Position numbers and translations under genes: made by a program. A stretch of 64,000 nt of DNA from Carposina sasakii (Eukaryota; Arthropoda; Insecta; Lepidoptera; Carposinidae): contig CP053160.1 of NCBI GenBank assembly GCA_014607495.2, positions 12,958,001-13,022,000 of the forward strand, given 5' to 3'. This document shows positions 10,551-22,899 of the stretch, piece after piece (within the stretch, counting starts at the first letter, position 1; every line of letters starts with the position of its first letter). A model generated the notes under the pieces. The model ran no database searches and was not told the origin of the DNA. It saw nothing but the letters and a program-made list of their open reading frames with translations.

Positions 10551-11002
10551 TGATATCAAATATCTTATTATATATCTGGATAGGTACTCCACTTACTTAT
10601 TGGTAGGTTAATGGAATCGTTACCTTTAACTTTTAAAGCAGAATTCATATTCAATTCAATTTTGCGATATGGCGTCTCTCTCTCTCGCTTACACAGAGAA
10701 TAGAATTCATGTAATCCTGCCCATAGAGATTCCTATGTCCTGCCCTAAGATCTGTTTGTTATGCTTTAGTTTTATAAGTATTTTTATAAATGAAGAGTTA
10801 TGTGTATTTAAGTGTGCATTTTTTTACGTTTTTTTTTATTGCTACGAGTACCTTTAAACAACGTACACAATACTATTTAAATCTTGTTGCTGTTATTTTC
10901 TGATCTAACCTATCTATACAGATAACTAAAATTGGAGTATCTGTCTGTAATGTTAAAATAACTTTTTACTAATATCAAATGAGATTGAAGTCGAATAGCT
11001 GT

Positions 11003-11134
11003 GCCGTTGTCAAAGGGATAAATATTATACTAGTCAAACAGACTAATAAATAATAATATTGATCCTGTTGACAACGGCATGGTGAACGGTATGGTGACAT
11101 CCTTCCAATAAGGAAGGAAGGATGTCACCATACC
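11003..11134. repeat. Nested hairpins
   Basis: GGTATGGTGACATCCTTCC at 11088-11106 is followed at 11116-11134 by its exact inverse, a 19-bp stem with a 9-base loop. Just left of it, GCCGTTGTCAA at 11003 and TTGACAACGGC at 11068 form a second, wider inverted pair. These may be MITE remnants. Confidence 0.75.
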
Positions 11135-11332
11135 TACAGGGTTGAATTGTATTGTTCTATATCTATTGAAATCCTGGATTATTATAATATAACAACCGAC
11201 TACAAACTATGTACCTACTTCGACTACTTATACACTTTAGGGTTTAACGCAAATTAAGCCAGGCAAATCTGACTGATATTAAAAAAATATTGAATAATTT
11301 TTACCTGAATCAAATAGTTCGTGGTCTTTTTA

Positions 11333-12003
11333 CCCGACTGCGCAACGCAAAGGAGTGGTATTGTGTTTAACAGCCTATGTATGTATGTATGTTCCATTGA
11401 AGCACTACACAGACCAAACACCTCGGCCGATTTTTATTATTCATACGTCAATCGATTCCTCTTAGTCCGGCGAGTGTCACTAAAGACATGACGTTTGTGA
11501 AAATCCAACATGGCGACTACTGGACGCCATTTTGTGAAAATGAAAAAAATTAAAGTCGACAAACCATATCGAGTGGGGTATCTTTGAATAGGTATTTAAA
11601 AATCATTTTTAGGTTTCTCTCAACATTTTTCGATTCGACTAACCGTTTAGGATCTATATCGATTGAAAGTTGCGTACTAACAACCATTCTCACGTTTTTA
11701 GATAGCAATAAGACCAAAACTTCTTGTTGTTGTGCATGTTTCTAGAAGCGTACCTATTAGTAGCTAAGTACTCATAACAAAAAAGTATAAAATAAAAAAA
11801 TATAATTTAAAAAAAATCCAAAAACCCGATTGCTTAAAAACTGAAAAGAAAAAAAACTTATATGTCCGGTGGGCTAGAATTCTATAATATTATTATGGAA
11901 TAAATACTATTGAAGAACATAAAATATTTTCTAATGATCGTAACATAACAACTGTACAGTCGGGATGCATTATCCGACAGCCACGCTAATATTTCAATGG
12001 ATC
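11333..12003 (+). repeat. CCCGACTGCG-bounded repeat, copy b, with downstream conserved segment
   Basis: CCCGACTGCG at 11333 opens a block containing AACAGCCTATGTATGTATGT, ATGGCGACTACTGGACGCCA and ATCGATTGAAAGTTGCG, closed by AAATCCAAAAACCCGATTGC in direct orientation at about 11833. The following 11848-12003 (CTAGAATTCTATAATATTAT to GCTAATATTTCAATGGATC) also matches 33703-33862, so the repeated unit probably extends beyond the second CCCGA motif. The small - strand frame at 11882-12169 overlaps this repeat and is not treated as a gene. Confidence 0.7.
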
Positions 12004-12050
12004 CTACTTTGTTGTTTTTGTATAATGTTTGTTTATAATTACCCCCCCTG

Positions 12051-12223
12051 ATTACGTAAAAGCAATAGCAAAGCCGAAGCAAAGCGATAGCGAAAATTGT
12101 ACAATATGCGCCTTGAAATGTCAAAGTTCCTTTGAAATTCATTTTACGTAATACGAATATGACAAGCAATCAGCGATTTTTGTAAAAATTTCGCTATCGC
12201 TTTGCTTTTGCTAGTTAGGTAAT
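12051..12223. mobile_element. MITE with GCAAAGCGATAGCGAAA inverted arms
   Basis: The left arm ATTACGTAAAAGCAATAGC ... GCAAAGCGATAGCGAAA is matched inversely by the right arm TTTCGCTATCGCTTTGC ... CTAGTTAGGTAAT. Diverged relatives are visible near 23895-23945, 51140-51215 and 55213-55345. Confidence 0.75.
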
Positions 12224-12229
12224 AAGGGG

Positions 12230-12341
12230 GACGGAACCGTCGCAGTCGCAGTGCCCGTTTAATCTACTTTCATATAAAATGTATACAGCCGTCGCGACAT
12301 AAAACAACATACAGAAAAGCCGCGACTGCGACGGGTCCGTG
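12230..12341. mobile_element. Small MITE with GTCGCAGTCGC ends
   Basis: The 112-bp unit begins GACGGAACCGTCGCAGTCGC and its end reads inversely CACGGACCCGTCGCAGTCGC. It directly abuts the MITE at 12051-12223. No target duplication is clear. Confidence 0.65.
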
Positions 12342-12629
12342 TCTTACGTCTGTTCTGTGTGGTCGTGGTCTTATATTGCGTCATAAGTCCAAAGTGCGGT
12401 AGGTTAAATTTAGGTACTTACCTAAACTAACTGTTGGGGAATAGAAATATATTTCTATTTGTTGAGGTAATTTTAAACGAAGCCACTTCTGGGCATCGGC
12501 TATTATTAAAAAAACGGCTGTTCCATACATTTTAGAATTTGCAGACGTTTGACGACCCATTGGTGTTAGACTAAGAGATAGCTGCACTTTTGGAAACTAT
12601 CGCCAAAATTGCTGATTCAGTGTAGGTAA

Positions 12630-12880
12630 GGTTGCTAGGCGTTCGGATAAAGCCGGACAGAGTCAGGATTTTTGAGTGCGTGTCCGGCTAAAATGAACCA
12701 TGTCCGCTGTCCGGCTTTTGTTAGGCTTTTCACTAAGCACGGATCCAGGCAGGTGATCACGGGGCCCATGACCACTCATGCATGACAAAATGGTAACAAA
12801 TTCTCGGTAGAGTTTGAATTTTCATGATATAACAGGCAACTTACCTACGAGCTAAATGTGAGAAAAAATTTGGCGCTCGC
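12630..12880 (+). repeat. Dispersed repeat with GCCGGACAGAGTCAGG, copy 1
   Basis: GCCGGACAGAGTCAGG, TGTCCGGCTTTTGTTAGGCT, TTCTCGGTAGAGTTTGAATT and TTTGGCGCTCGC appear in the same order across 49010-49690, where the repeat is longer. It is non-coding. Confidence 0.65.
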
Positions 12881-13249
12881 TTCCACCAGGTGACTTGATA
12901 TCGCCGCGCTATCTGTTACCGAGTCATGGATGTGATGAAACAATACACCTTTTGCTGCAGTGCCCTGGGCGGTCGTTCTGGCCTGCCCCGCCCTTACGCC
13001 GCTACTAGATAAGTGCAAACTCCTAGATTTCGCATATTTTATAAAATCACTAGTCACACTACACCTATCGATAGCCGCTCTCTCTTGCGAACCTGGTTTA
13101 ATGATGCCCTTGCCTACATCATGTTTAATGTTCTATTATTCCTCTATGGTTCTAGCAGATGTTTTTTATCTTAGAAAATGTATGAAATGTACAAAAAAAA
13201 TCGATAATATCCAAACTCCGTTTGCCGAATGAAATAAAACTTGTAGGTA

Positions 13250-15355
13250 GATAGTCTTAAGGGCGACTGGAGGTGACTCGCCCCCTCTCCCTCTTAGGTA
13301 GTTTTAGGTGTATTCATTCATAGAAGGTTAAGTGTTGGATGGAAGGGTTATTAAAAATTTATTACTAAAACTGAAATAGAAGTAGTTACGTACAGTAACA
13401 AGAAGTTAAATAAACATAATATAGAGATGTCCCTCCGTCCATGACACTGCAGTAGATAAGCATATACTTAGATATTTAGCAGTGCGGCTATAAATAGAAG
13501 CTGTACATACCTCTATTATAGGTATAGACTATAGACCTACTACCCCCACCCAAACACATAATATGGTGTCGTGTTCAAGTTCGTTGACCCTTTTGGGCAG
13601 GACCACAGATTGCCGTAGGTATTGACTTAGGTCGTGCGGGATGACACGGAGCCACTTTATCTGTATTGATTGTGTTGTAGAGTACGTTTCGTCAAATACG
13701 TCCTTTGCACGATGGCGCTAGTTGCTCTATGTATGGCTACCATTATCTGTGTAACTGGGTACAAAATGTAGTTTCGGAGTCATGCACGGGATTTATTCTA
13801 TGGTACAGACTCTAGTAGAAAAGTATCTAACATATATGGCGAGTGACATGAGCATATTTGTACCTACCACCATTTGCTCAGGCATCTAATGTATACGTAG
13901 GTGCGTCATAACAGAACTTATAAGGAAATGTCTTAACGAAAGAATATACAATAACTTAGCTAAAAAGATATGAGTTGTTAGCAATTTTTGTAAGTAGGTA
14001 CGTAAGAAGTTAGATAAATTTCTGAATTCTGTATTTATTTACATATTTGCATATTTACGTATAGAAAAGTAGGTATTTACATTCTTACCTCATACTAAGT
14101 AGGTAGATTAGGTACAATCTATCTGGTGTATTATATAAGTTGGTACCAACATTATTTCCCTTCTAGAAGTGAGGTACCTTGCAAATCAGTTAAAATATCA
14201 ACGCTCAAAATCAAATCAAATGTTTATTTACCAACCTAGGGTACAGAGTAGCTCTTATAATTATTACCTCTGCCTAGTCACCTTTTTAAGGTACTAGTTA
14301 CATTTACTAAGAATGAACATATATTGAAATCAATAAATAATTAATAAACGATCAAGAGCGAGCAGAGCGAGCGTACTGCCCCGAATCATTCTACTCGTAT
14401 TGCACGTTTTGCCCATTTTATCTGCCTGTGACATATAATTAGGTAGGTACCTACTTTAAGAGTTATTATAGCTGCTAAATAATTGTAGTATAATGCTTCT
14501 TCATTATTTGGTGAATAAAGATATTATGCGGTATAAGTAAAAAAATATTACACTGCTATGTTGTTATAGCCACATGAGAGATGCTGTAACATACTAAAAT
14601 TAGCAAAATACTTGTTTCTAAAACCGGATTATCTAAGATTATAAATTATAATACCTACCTAAGTTCGTTTTTCAATGAATAGTGATTTGTTCCAGCTGAG
14701 GTTCCAGCTTACTTGACATTTAAATAATCATAAACTGTTATAAATACCTACACATATCGCGTCATTAAGAATAGGAAGTATTTTAACAATTTACCTTGGC
14801 CAAGACATAAATTTTCCAGAACAAATGAGAAATAAACAATGTAAGTTATTATAATGGAGCCGTAAATATAGAAGTCTAGACTGAGTTAAAATTGGAAGAT
14901 GTATGTAACGACACCTAGCGTGAGTTTCAAGCAACTGTTCCTGAGCTAGTCTGGTCAGAAAATACAAAACAATAAAATAGTAGAGTCGACAACTCTACCA
15001 ATAAAATATTTTTCTTGCTGATGTTCGCGTGTTTTCAATGTATTTTCCACTTTTTATACGGAAGATGGCGGTGGGTACATCAATACTACGTGAAAATGAT
15101 AAATTATTGAAAAGTAGAGCCACGGAATACTTTGGTAGAGTCTATGAACATAATTAAATTGGTACTTACTTATACATAAGTATATTACTATACTTAATAT
15201 AATTGTTTTTGGACATAATTCTTTCTAAAAACTTGGTTTCCTTGGTTTTTTGTCGGAATCAAATGACACGATAATGTAGAGAGTGCAGCAGCGATGGAAA
15301 GGTGACTATTATAAAAAAATCGAATTAACTTTTATAAATATAAATATTTAACAAA
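13250..15355. other. No gene found
   Basis: AT-rich DNA. One patch near 14215-14400 (ATGTTTATTTACCAACC, GCGAGCAGAGCGAGCG) looks like a diverged dispersed repeat. No exon with family resemblance was seen on either strand. Confidence 0.45.
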
Positions 15356-15359
15356 ATTC

Positions 15360-15622
15360 AGAGGAATAAAATGTCATAGAGTGCTAATGTCATCTTACTG
15401 TTTTGATGCACCATTAGACTTTTCGGTGCCTCACAATTCCAGTCCTTGACACTTAGATTTTATTAGTGTAATGTATAGTAATGTACTACATTACTAATGT
15501 ATTGTAACGTATAGTAATGCAATCTAAGTATCAAGGAGAAATTGTGAGGCACCGAAAAGTCTAATGGTGCATCGAAACTGTTAGGATGACATTAGCACTC
15601 TATGTCTACATCTTATTCCTCT
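15360..15622. mobile_element. Fold-back MITE with about 80-bp arms
   Basis: AGAGGAATAAAATGTCATAG opens the unit and its near-exact inverse closes it. The arms stay inverted through AGAGTGCTAATGTCATC, GATGCACCATTAGACTTTTC and GGTGCCTCACAATT. The middle holds repeats of TAATGTA(C/T)AGTAATG. No coding capacity; the superfamily is undetermined. Confidence 0.85.
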
Positions 15623-15989
15623 ACGATATTGCGTATTTTTTAAAGATACTGCCAATACCGATATTCTATAATAGGAATTTTATTTACTGCTCTATTAACG
15701 TTAAAAACCATAGATATAGAGCAGTGATAATGGGGCACAGAATGATTGAAATGTGCGCCTGAGTTGGATTCTGCGGATCACGAACGAACCCTTCCGAATG
15801 CTGCCGACTGCCGAACATCCTGCCTGCATTCGTGTACTAACCGTGACCACGAGTGGTCGTGTCGCTGAGTGCTATTGAAGTTTCATCGAAAACCCATAAA
15901 GTGCTTTTTCAAATGTAGTCCCTTTTGTGGTGCCGACAAAAAAGGCTCTACTGATCTTCGAGAGAAAAATCGATGAGAACGTGAGTATC

Positions 15990-17125
15990 TGTGTATTATG
16001 TTATTGACTAGAGTAGTGTAAGGAAACTAGGTCCATTGTACAATCCTATTGCACAATTTTCCTAAATTTAATCAAGGTTTTCACCATAAAATATTGTTAT
16101 AAGGATTAATATCCGAAATTATTGTTTCTAGTCAGATTTAGTGAAATATAGCACATAGGAGCTCTAACTTTCTCTTTAGCTCTCACGTATTGTGGATTAT
16201 GACTTATGACCTTTATTTCACGCATTCGTATTATCTTTGCGCGTGAATTTTTTGTATACTTAATAGTGATAAATATTCGACAAGGGACCGAATGAAAGAC
16301 GTCTAGACGCGGTACTTGACCCCGATTGGCAGTCAGAATCGCACAGTGTCCCTTGGTAACCAGCACGTGGTAGATAATTTTAGCCACCAATGAATGGCAT
16401 TTAGGCGGAGTTTTAATATTCCATCTAATACGTTCGCAATTTACAATTCAACTTCGCGATACACCTTGGAATTGCTTATTAAATATGACATGTAAATGAC
16501 GATGCGCTAGGCCTCATAAGACCTCGCTTCTCTTCGCAAATATTAGCTAACTGCGATTACGTTTTCTAAGTCAATTTTGATAATTTTCGACTTCTGGGAA
16601 TATCCAAAGGAACCCTCGGTATGAATAGTTAATCCCCATTTTGACTATGGATAGGTACAATAGTAAATCTGCAGAACGCACGCTTTCAGTATACATATAA
16701 CACAAGACATTGCATTGTAGAGTTTCAGGAAACTAGCTCTACGTCATTTACCTTGATTTAGCCTTTAAAAAATGTATCCAATTTGTATGTAGTTTTACGC
16801 CCCAAGTACCTACTCGTGTGTTAATAAATTATTCATGCCCAATTTGATTCTTATCAATTTGGTTGCCATGGTAGGCAGAGAATTAGTAGTGTTAGAGCAT
16901 TAAAAAAAAATATCATGCGTTAAAAAAATGTTTTCTTTAACTTGTATAATTAACAGCCAGTTTAGTGTTGTTCTCGGTGACTCTTACATTACATTGAATT
17001 TTAGACGCCTAATGTAGTTACGGATAATTTGTTTTCTTGAGAGAAATTGTAAGTTCATTACATACACAGATACACGCCCTATTCCTGCGCTGATGCGGGC
17101 GGAGTATTCACTAGAATGGGTACTT
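15990..17125. other. No gene found
   Basis: AT-rich DNA. The - strand open frame at 16106-16390 has no recognisable domain and no splice context that would support it. Confidence 0.45.
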
Positions 17126-17127
17126 AC

Positions 17128-17310
17128 ATAAGCTGCATCTCCTTCCGTGTATGTCGTAAAAGTCGACTATGGAACTCTGGGGCGTTCTCTCAGGCGATGA
17201 GCTAGCCAAATTGTCACTGATCAGTTACATCTGTCCACGCTATGCTAAGCTATGGCTGGGGGATTTTATGACCCTGCAGTTCTGGCTTTCACAGCCATGT
17301 GTATATGTAT
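17128..17310 (+). repeat. Dispersed repeat CTCCTTCCGTG family, copy 1
   Basis: CTGCATCTCCTTCCGTGTAT, AAAGTCGACTATGGAACTC, GGCGATGAGCTAGC and GACCCTGCAGTTCTGGCT are found in the same order in 22219-22710 (+) and inverted in 18112-18300. Fragments of the distal end (AACTGCAG beside a wGGGGTA block) lie near 46300 and 62900. Confidence 0.7.
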
Positions 17311-17317
17311 GTATGTA

Positions 17318-17572
17318 TATATTCGACGGCCGATTGGTTTAGTTGGTAGTGGCCCTGCCTGCGACGCCATAGGTCCTGGGTTCGAATCCCGGTAGGTGCA
17401 AACATTGATGTGATGAATATCGATGTTTGTTTCCGAGTCATGGATGTTTATATACTTATCTATGTATTTATATACCGTTCCTTAGTACCCACGACACAAG
17501 ACCTTAGGGATGTTAGTGTGGGACTAGGTCAATGTGTTGCGATGTGTGTGAATATTTATTTATTTATTTATA
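17318..17572 (+). mobile_element. tRNA-derived SINE
   Basis: The head GGCCGATTGGTTTAGTTGGT resembles a tRNA A box and GGTTCGAATCCCGGTAGGTG a B box. The body GTTTCCGAGTCATGGATGTT and the AT-rich tail with TATTTATTTATTTA repeats agree with a SINE type I recognise from Lepidoptera. A diverged piece (GTTTAGTAGTTTCTATACTT region) is near 44050-44160. Confidence 0.85.
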
Positions 17573-17625
17573 TGTTGGGGGAGGCCTATGTTCAACAGTG
17601 GACTTCTCAAGGCTGAACATGATGA
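17573..17625 (+). mobile_element. RTE-clade 3' end fragment
   Basis: GTTGGGGGAGGCCTATGTTC then AACAGTGGACTTCTCAAGGC and ATGATGA is the RTE 3' terminus. It immediately follows the SINE tail. Confidence 0.7.
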
Positions 17626-18111
17626 TACACACCCATTATCCTAATATAGGTTAAGTGTGCAAATAACAAGCCTACTTTCTCGATCACCTAATCTTATTCC
17701 GCTATGGCCTAATAATTCCGGTTAGTAAATACACACGTAAGTTTTATTTATACCTAGGGCTCTGTTGTGAATCAATCAGCAGAGATGCCAAAATATGTGG
17801 AAAAATATACTTCCCAATATGTTTTGAGAATGAGCAAAAAAGCGGGGAAAATGTTGACTTTTCGAGCATGTTTCCGTCTGCTGATAAGAAACGTATTGTA
17901 AACCTACCTATACTTATGTAATGTATTGATGTAAGTATAGTTAGTGGCACGTGCATGGACAATCTATTTTCTTTAATTTCCATTTGTGTAGGGTGACGAA
18001 AGAGCATGTATCGAGATCACGTTTTGATTTGAAGTCACATGGTATTTCATTGGTCGATATATTGATAAATAAAATATTTTTTTTATAATTTATAGCATTG
18101 TTTATATACAC

Positions 18112-18300
18112 ACGGCCGTAACCCGATAACAGGTAGTCAGAACTGCAAGATCATGTAGGAGACCCCAGAACCACATTTAGCGGGCTACTTATAATAGAAC
18201 GGTGTCAGTTGATAGCTCATCGCCCGAGAGAACGTCCCTGAGTTCCTTAGTTGACTTACGACACGCACGGAAGGAGAAGCAGCAGTGAGTGTAGTCCTTC
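18112..18300 (-). repeat. Dispersed repeat CTCCTTCCGTG family, copy 2
   Basis: Read inversely it gives CTTCTCCTTCCGTGCGTGTC, GGCGATGAGCTATCAACTG and CTTGCAGTTCTGACTACC, matching copy 1 at 17128-17310 about 0.8 kb away in opposite orientation. Confidence 0.7.
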
Positions 18301-18482
18301 GTTATGATGATGATTAAAAGTAGTATGTACTAATTCAGAAATTGGATAAAAATGGACGACTTTTTTCCCATACAAACTTTCAACCCAAAGTATTTTTTTT
18401 TCATAATCTAATCCAGTCCAAATGTCACATTTCTGCCATTAGCTCTGTGCGTGAGTCCATGATAGTGGTAACCTATCCTATA

Positions 18483-18747
18483 CAGGATGTAACAGAAAGG
18501 GTATGTTAAGCGAAAAGCTGTATAAAGAGCCCACTATGGAGAACCTATCTCCATAATTTGAGATTCGAAATCGCATGTTTATTTTTCAAGATTGTATGAA
18601 CATTCCTGTTTAGCATTGTTTAGGAATTCTCCATACTATCTGAAAAAATAAACATGCGATTTCGAATCTTAAATTTTGAAGATAGGTTCTCCATAGTGGG
18701 CTGCTTACAAAGCTTTTCGCTTAACATACCCCTTTTGTTACACCCTG
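18483..18747. mobile_element. Mariner-like MITE, copy 2 (TA target)
   Basis: CAGGATGTAACAGAAAGGGT ... ACCCCTTTTGTTACACCCTG with TA on each side. The arms carry inverted AAGCGAAAAGCT blocks and long inverted inner sections, as in copy 1 at 5295. Confidence 0.85.
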
Positions 18748-18759
18748 TATAAGTAAGTA

Positions 18760-19950
18760 GATTGGTTAGCAGACCAAAAGAGGCTATCAATTCCAAATCT
18801 AATGGAATATCACCGAGGTACTGGTAAAGTTCCTTAGTATCATTAATCGTTATTACTTATTGACTCAGTTACACGTTGATGGACTAGGTATACCTACATA
18901 CTAGATATAGAGTTTAAATTCGCAGATGGTAAGTTTTTATAATAAAGTTTGAATTGGAATTATATTAGATAGATAAATATAAATATAAAGACTGTTGTTT
19001 CATAAAAACTAATAATAAGCTGGATATTTTTTCAGCGTATAAATGTGACCCATATTTTTACATTAGATAACTATCCGTAATAGACAGTTACCTACTTCAT
19101 AGATAGATACTACTTCTACCTACTACTAAAAATATCATGGTTCTTATGAAATTAGTGTTAAAAATTATCTTGGAAGAGTTCCACGCTAAAAACTAGTAAT
19201 TCTGACTATTGGCCATGAAAATAGCATAGATAGAGATTTTAAAAAAGTCTCGCGAAAATAGAATATGGTGTTGACTGAAGAGTACCTACAATCTGTGTAC
19301 AAAGATGACGTAATGTCGCGTCACGTTCGTCATCGTCACTAGGTACGTCTTATCAACTAGATACCTTCGTACAATCACTGCCAAATGTCAATGAATTTCT
19401 TTAAGGCCCGATTTTTCCAATGGTCATTTGAGTTGTAGCAGATAGATATATTATAAAATTGATACTATGATGTTTTAGAGAAAGATAACCGACAAAATGA
19501 GTAAAAATAATTTAGTGGTCACTTTCTCACTACGTACACTATGCGACATACTAGCAACAACGCGTGGTAGGTAATTAACAGCTGTCTAGTCTCTAATTTG
19601 GCACGTTTTTCTTAGCGTAACTGTAGACAGACTAGCGATAAGTCGATAACTATATTTAGAACCTAACGAAATGGTTATATAAATTAGGTTACTTCAAAAT
19701 TATTATTTTTTAAAGTTTCAGAATATAAGCTATAGTTCAGTTGACAATTGTCTTTATTAATTTAATTTTTATTGTAATTAATTAAAAGAACTTTATCTAA
19801 TAAAACATACCTATGTAAAACCGTCTTATATTTTTCTCAAGCATTGCTTATTTGTATCTGTCACGCCAAGTCGAGCTCTAGTTATTGGGTCTACTGTTTT
19901 GATAAAGTTAAAAATGAGGCCTCTCATATGTCAGCGGTACTGATTACTTG
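18760..19950. other. Mostly unique AT-rich DNA
   Basis: The only repeat-like piece I noticed is 19402-19500, whose TTTTTCCAATGGTCA and AGAGAAAGATAA blocks recall the MITE at 36771-36911. No gene was recognised. Confidence 0.45.
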
Positions 19951-19955
19951 ATAGT

Positions 19956-20106
19956 GTGGTCGATTCTGATCGTCACACTTAAACATAATATTAAAATTAG
20001 TTATGTCTGTCCCTCTCCATTCTTAATATAAATGGCTGAGACAGAAAGGGATAGGTAGAATATGTTTTAAGTTTATATTAAAGTGTGGCGGTCAGAATCA
20101 CATCAC
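19956..20106. mobile_element. MITE with GATTCTGATCGTCACACTT arms
   Basis: GTGGTCGATTCTGATCGTCA on the left is matched inversely by TGGCGGTCAGAATCACATCAC on the right over the 151-bp unit. No target duplication is clear. Confidence 0.65.
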
Positions 20107-20431
20107 AGTTACTACGTAAGCGCCAGGCCATGTGGCATAACTCAAAACACAAGTCAATAGTGATCTCGTGATTGCTATTCCAATAAGGAATTCCTGCAGA
20201 ATATGGACCAGAAGAAAATTAATGTAACAGTTTAAAAGACTCTAGCGCTTATATTACGAGTATATCAGATGACTTCATAACTGTAACGAAGCGTAGGACA
20301 TCGTTCAATTATTTTATGACGCATTGAATGATGACAGTTTACAAATGTAACACATTAACACCATTTCATACATTAGACTGAATAATAACGCGTAGACAGA
20401 TGAGATAAACATATTTATTGGAACCAAATCT

Positions 20432-20508
20432 TCTTCTTCTTCAGCCTATTGCAGTCCACTGCTGGACGTAGGCCTCCCCCAGGGCACGCCACAAGGCTAC
20501 TGCCAACC
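20432..20508 (-). mobile_element. RTE-clade 3' end fragment
   Basis: In inverse reading: GGGGGAGGCCTACGTCCAGC, then AGTGGACTGCAATAGGCTGA and GAAGAAGAAG. It is the same terminus as the larger RTE copies. Confidence 0.8.
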
Positions 20509-20769
20509 AAATATTTGCTTCTATTATTTTTCATACTGTTTCGCTCATTTTCGTAGGTAATAAATGTAATAATTCGTAGGTTGTTAATTCGTTTGTTTAT
20601 TTTAATGCTCCTCAATAATAAACTTACAAATTTTGCATGTAATAAAAACTATCGGTGTTTTTACAAAAGAGCGCCTAAAGTTAGACTCGATTTTAATATG
20701 ACATTAACAGCGAAATGTATGGCATATCTGCCAAATTTAGGACATGTCTTAAAATATGCTTAAATTCTT

Positions 20770-22215
20770 TTGTGATAGCACGATATAGGTTTTTTATTTA
20801 CGCCTAGGTACAGCTACTCAGACTGAAACAAAAACAATATTTACATAAATATTTCTATCTTGTCACACCATTGACTCTACATTTTTAGCGAAACCGCGCG
20901 TTATTAAATGATAGAGTAAGAATAAGCCCCTAAGATCATGCACAAGATACCTAAGTAATAAGTCAGGTAGTAATGAAGAAAAATTATCAGTAGGTAATTG
21001 ATTGATAAATCCGCAAGTTGCAGCATGGAAACTTTTTCGCTAAGATTAGATAAATTATCTAGGTATTATAAAACAGGCTGATCAAAGGGTGAACGTGAAA
21101 AATTATATGAATATTATGAACAATAGAGAATAAAGCATTTATGCAATTAAAAAAGTATTTTTGCTCCGATATACCTACAAACGAAAATAAAATGGAGTCA
21201 AGCAAGCGGCTGGGTATATAGTAATGCCGCAATGCCACAAAATGACATAATATTTCTCATTACATTACAGTGCAGTAATTATTCAAGATGGAACAGCTGA
21301 TTTATTTTTCACTATTTCGGAGTTGGTCCCATAGTCAAAGTTGTTTCTTTTTACCTACCTACTATAAAGATATTTGTTTTTTTTAAATTATTATTGTAGT
21401 TACTTAAAAGATTAGAGCTTTCAGACTTGATATAGACTGTTATAACTTATAAGACTTGAATCTAAAAATTGATTATGTAAGGGTTATCTGTAGGTTAAAA
21501 CAAAAAAAAGATAACTAGACCTTTGTGTCGGTGTCATAAACTCTTAGACAGTGTCCGATTCGTCACATGATATTCTATGTTTACTTAACTTTAAATGTCT
21601 CCATTGTGTCGGTTTAACTACGAACAAACTGCACGGCTTGTTGCTAACCCATTAGCACACTATTACACCATTACAGTACGGGCCACCCATCTGAGTTTAT
21701 GAGCCATCTCATCTCGGATAACTGCTTAATGTGATTGCGGCAATTAGTCTCGTGTGTTGCGCCCGCGCCGCTATGGTTGTTTCATGACGATTACCATAAA
21801 GATTATCCTTCGCAGAATAGACCTTAGAATAGACTTTGTTCAGTTACCAAGGGCCAATTTGCTTAGTGATAGATAACAGTTATAAACCTTTTTCTGTAGG
21901 TAAGTTGTCAACTTGGGCACATAAAACAGGCTCGGTAATGGCTTAATTTTGACTGTTCGCTCTGCCACTTTTTTTTACCGTAGGTAGGTATATATTTAGT
22001 ATAAGTAGGTACTCGCCTGTTAGTAGATGTAGGTATAGACACATCCACTTTCGCTCGTCATTGTCGGAAAATGCTATTCCAGCTTTCACTTAACCCAGTT
22101 AGTATTATCTCCTTGGCTCTAGGTAGCATATATTAGTTACCTATGTAGCCACTACGTAATAAGAAGTAGGTAAATTATTTCAGGTAATTCTCCCGGATTC
22201 GGGACTTTAACTAAA
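20770..22215. other. No gene found
   Basis: AT-rich DNA with no recognised exon, RNA gene or repeat, apart from a short stretch at 21255-21310 faintly like the interior of the short hAT element at 50405. Confidence 0.45.
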
Positions 22216-22218
22216 ATA

Positions 22219-22710
22219 CATCAGCTGCAACTCCTTCCGTGCATGTCATAAGAGTCGACTTAGGGCCTTAGATGCGTACGTACTCTCAGGAGATGAGCTA
22301 GCAGCTTGTCAATAAGCTTTTACATCTGGCCCGCTATGCATGACTGTAGGGTATTCTTCGTGACCCTAAAGCTCTGGGGGTCTACTCTGAAGTGACGATA
22401 AACGAAGTATCGGCCTAATATCGAGGTGTTTCCTACTACGAACTTCCTTCGATCGGATCAGTCGCGCCGTTTTTCATTCGGTCCGATCGAACTCTATTTG
22501 ACAGGTATAAGGCTAGATAATAGAAACCTTATAATGTGAATTATTCTCTATGGTTCCGAATGAGTTGTGAACATCCGAAGCAATTTCGTAGTAGGGTCAA
22601 AGGTTGTCAAAGGCTTCGATTCGGTCGGGCTTCGGTCGGACCGAAAGATTCGAAAGCGGCATTTCAGAGTAGACCCCCTGGTTACTGCAATTTAGACGGC
22701 TGACGTCTGA
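22219..22710 (+). repeat. Dispersed repeat CTCCTTCCGTG family, copy 3, split by a MITE
   Basis: Positions 22219-22375 match copy 1 (CAACTCCTTCCGTGCATGTC, GATGAGCTAGCAGCTTGTC, GTGACCCTAAAGCTCT) and the match resumes at 22679 with TGGTTACTGCAATTTAGACGG. The MITE at 22376-22678 therefore inserted into it. Confidence 0.65.
22376..22678. mobile_element. 303-bp MITE with GGGGGTCTACTCTGAA ends
   Basis: GGGGGTCTACTCTGAA and its exact inverse TTCAGAGTAGACCCCC bound the unit; inner parts carry TCGGTC(C/G)GA(C/T)CGAA blocks in inverse orientation. The superfamily is unresolved. Confidence 0.85.
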
Positions 22711-22899
22711 ATATGTAGGTATGTGTGATCTATGTATGATTTCCAATTTAAAAAGTTTGTCTCTTGCTCGTTTCCAGATCAGCAGCGTTTTAGATCAGAG
22801 GTCGACCGTCTTACCAGCCCCACAACATTTATCCCAATGGGTTGAGAACGCCTACTTCGTGTGTTTGTGGTAGCACCACCAACGCTGTAAGTATGTGCT

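Noticed and set aside
15899..15979. Cys-rich short frame (CFFKCSPFCGAD) as a zinc-finger exon
   Set aside because: Only about 35 codons between stops, no matching family and no convincing acceptor; probably chance.
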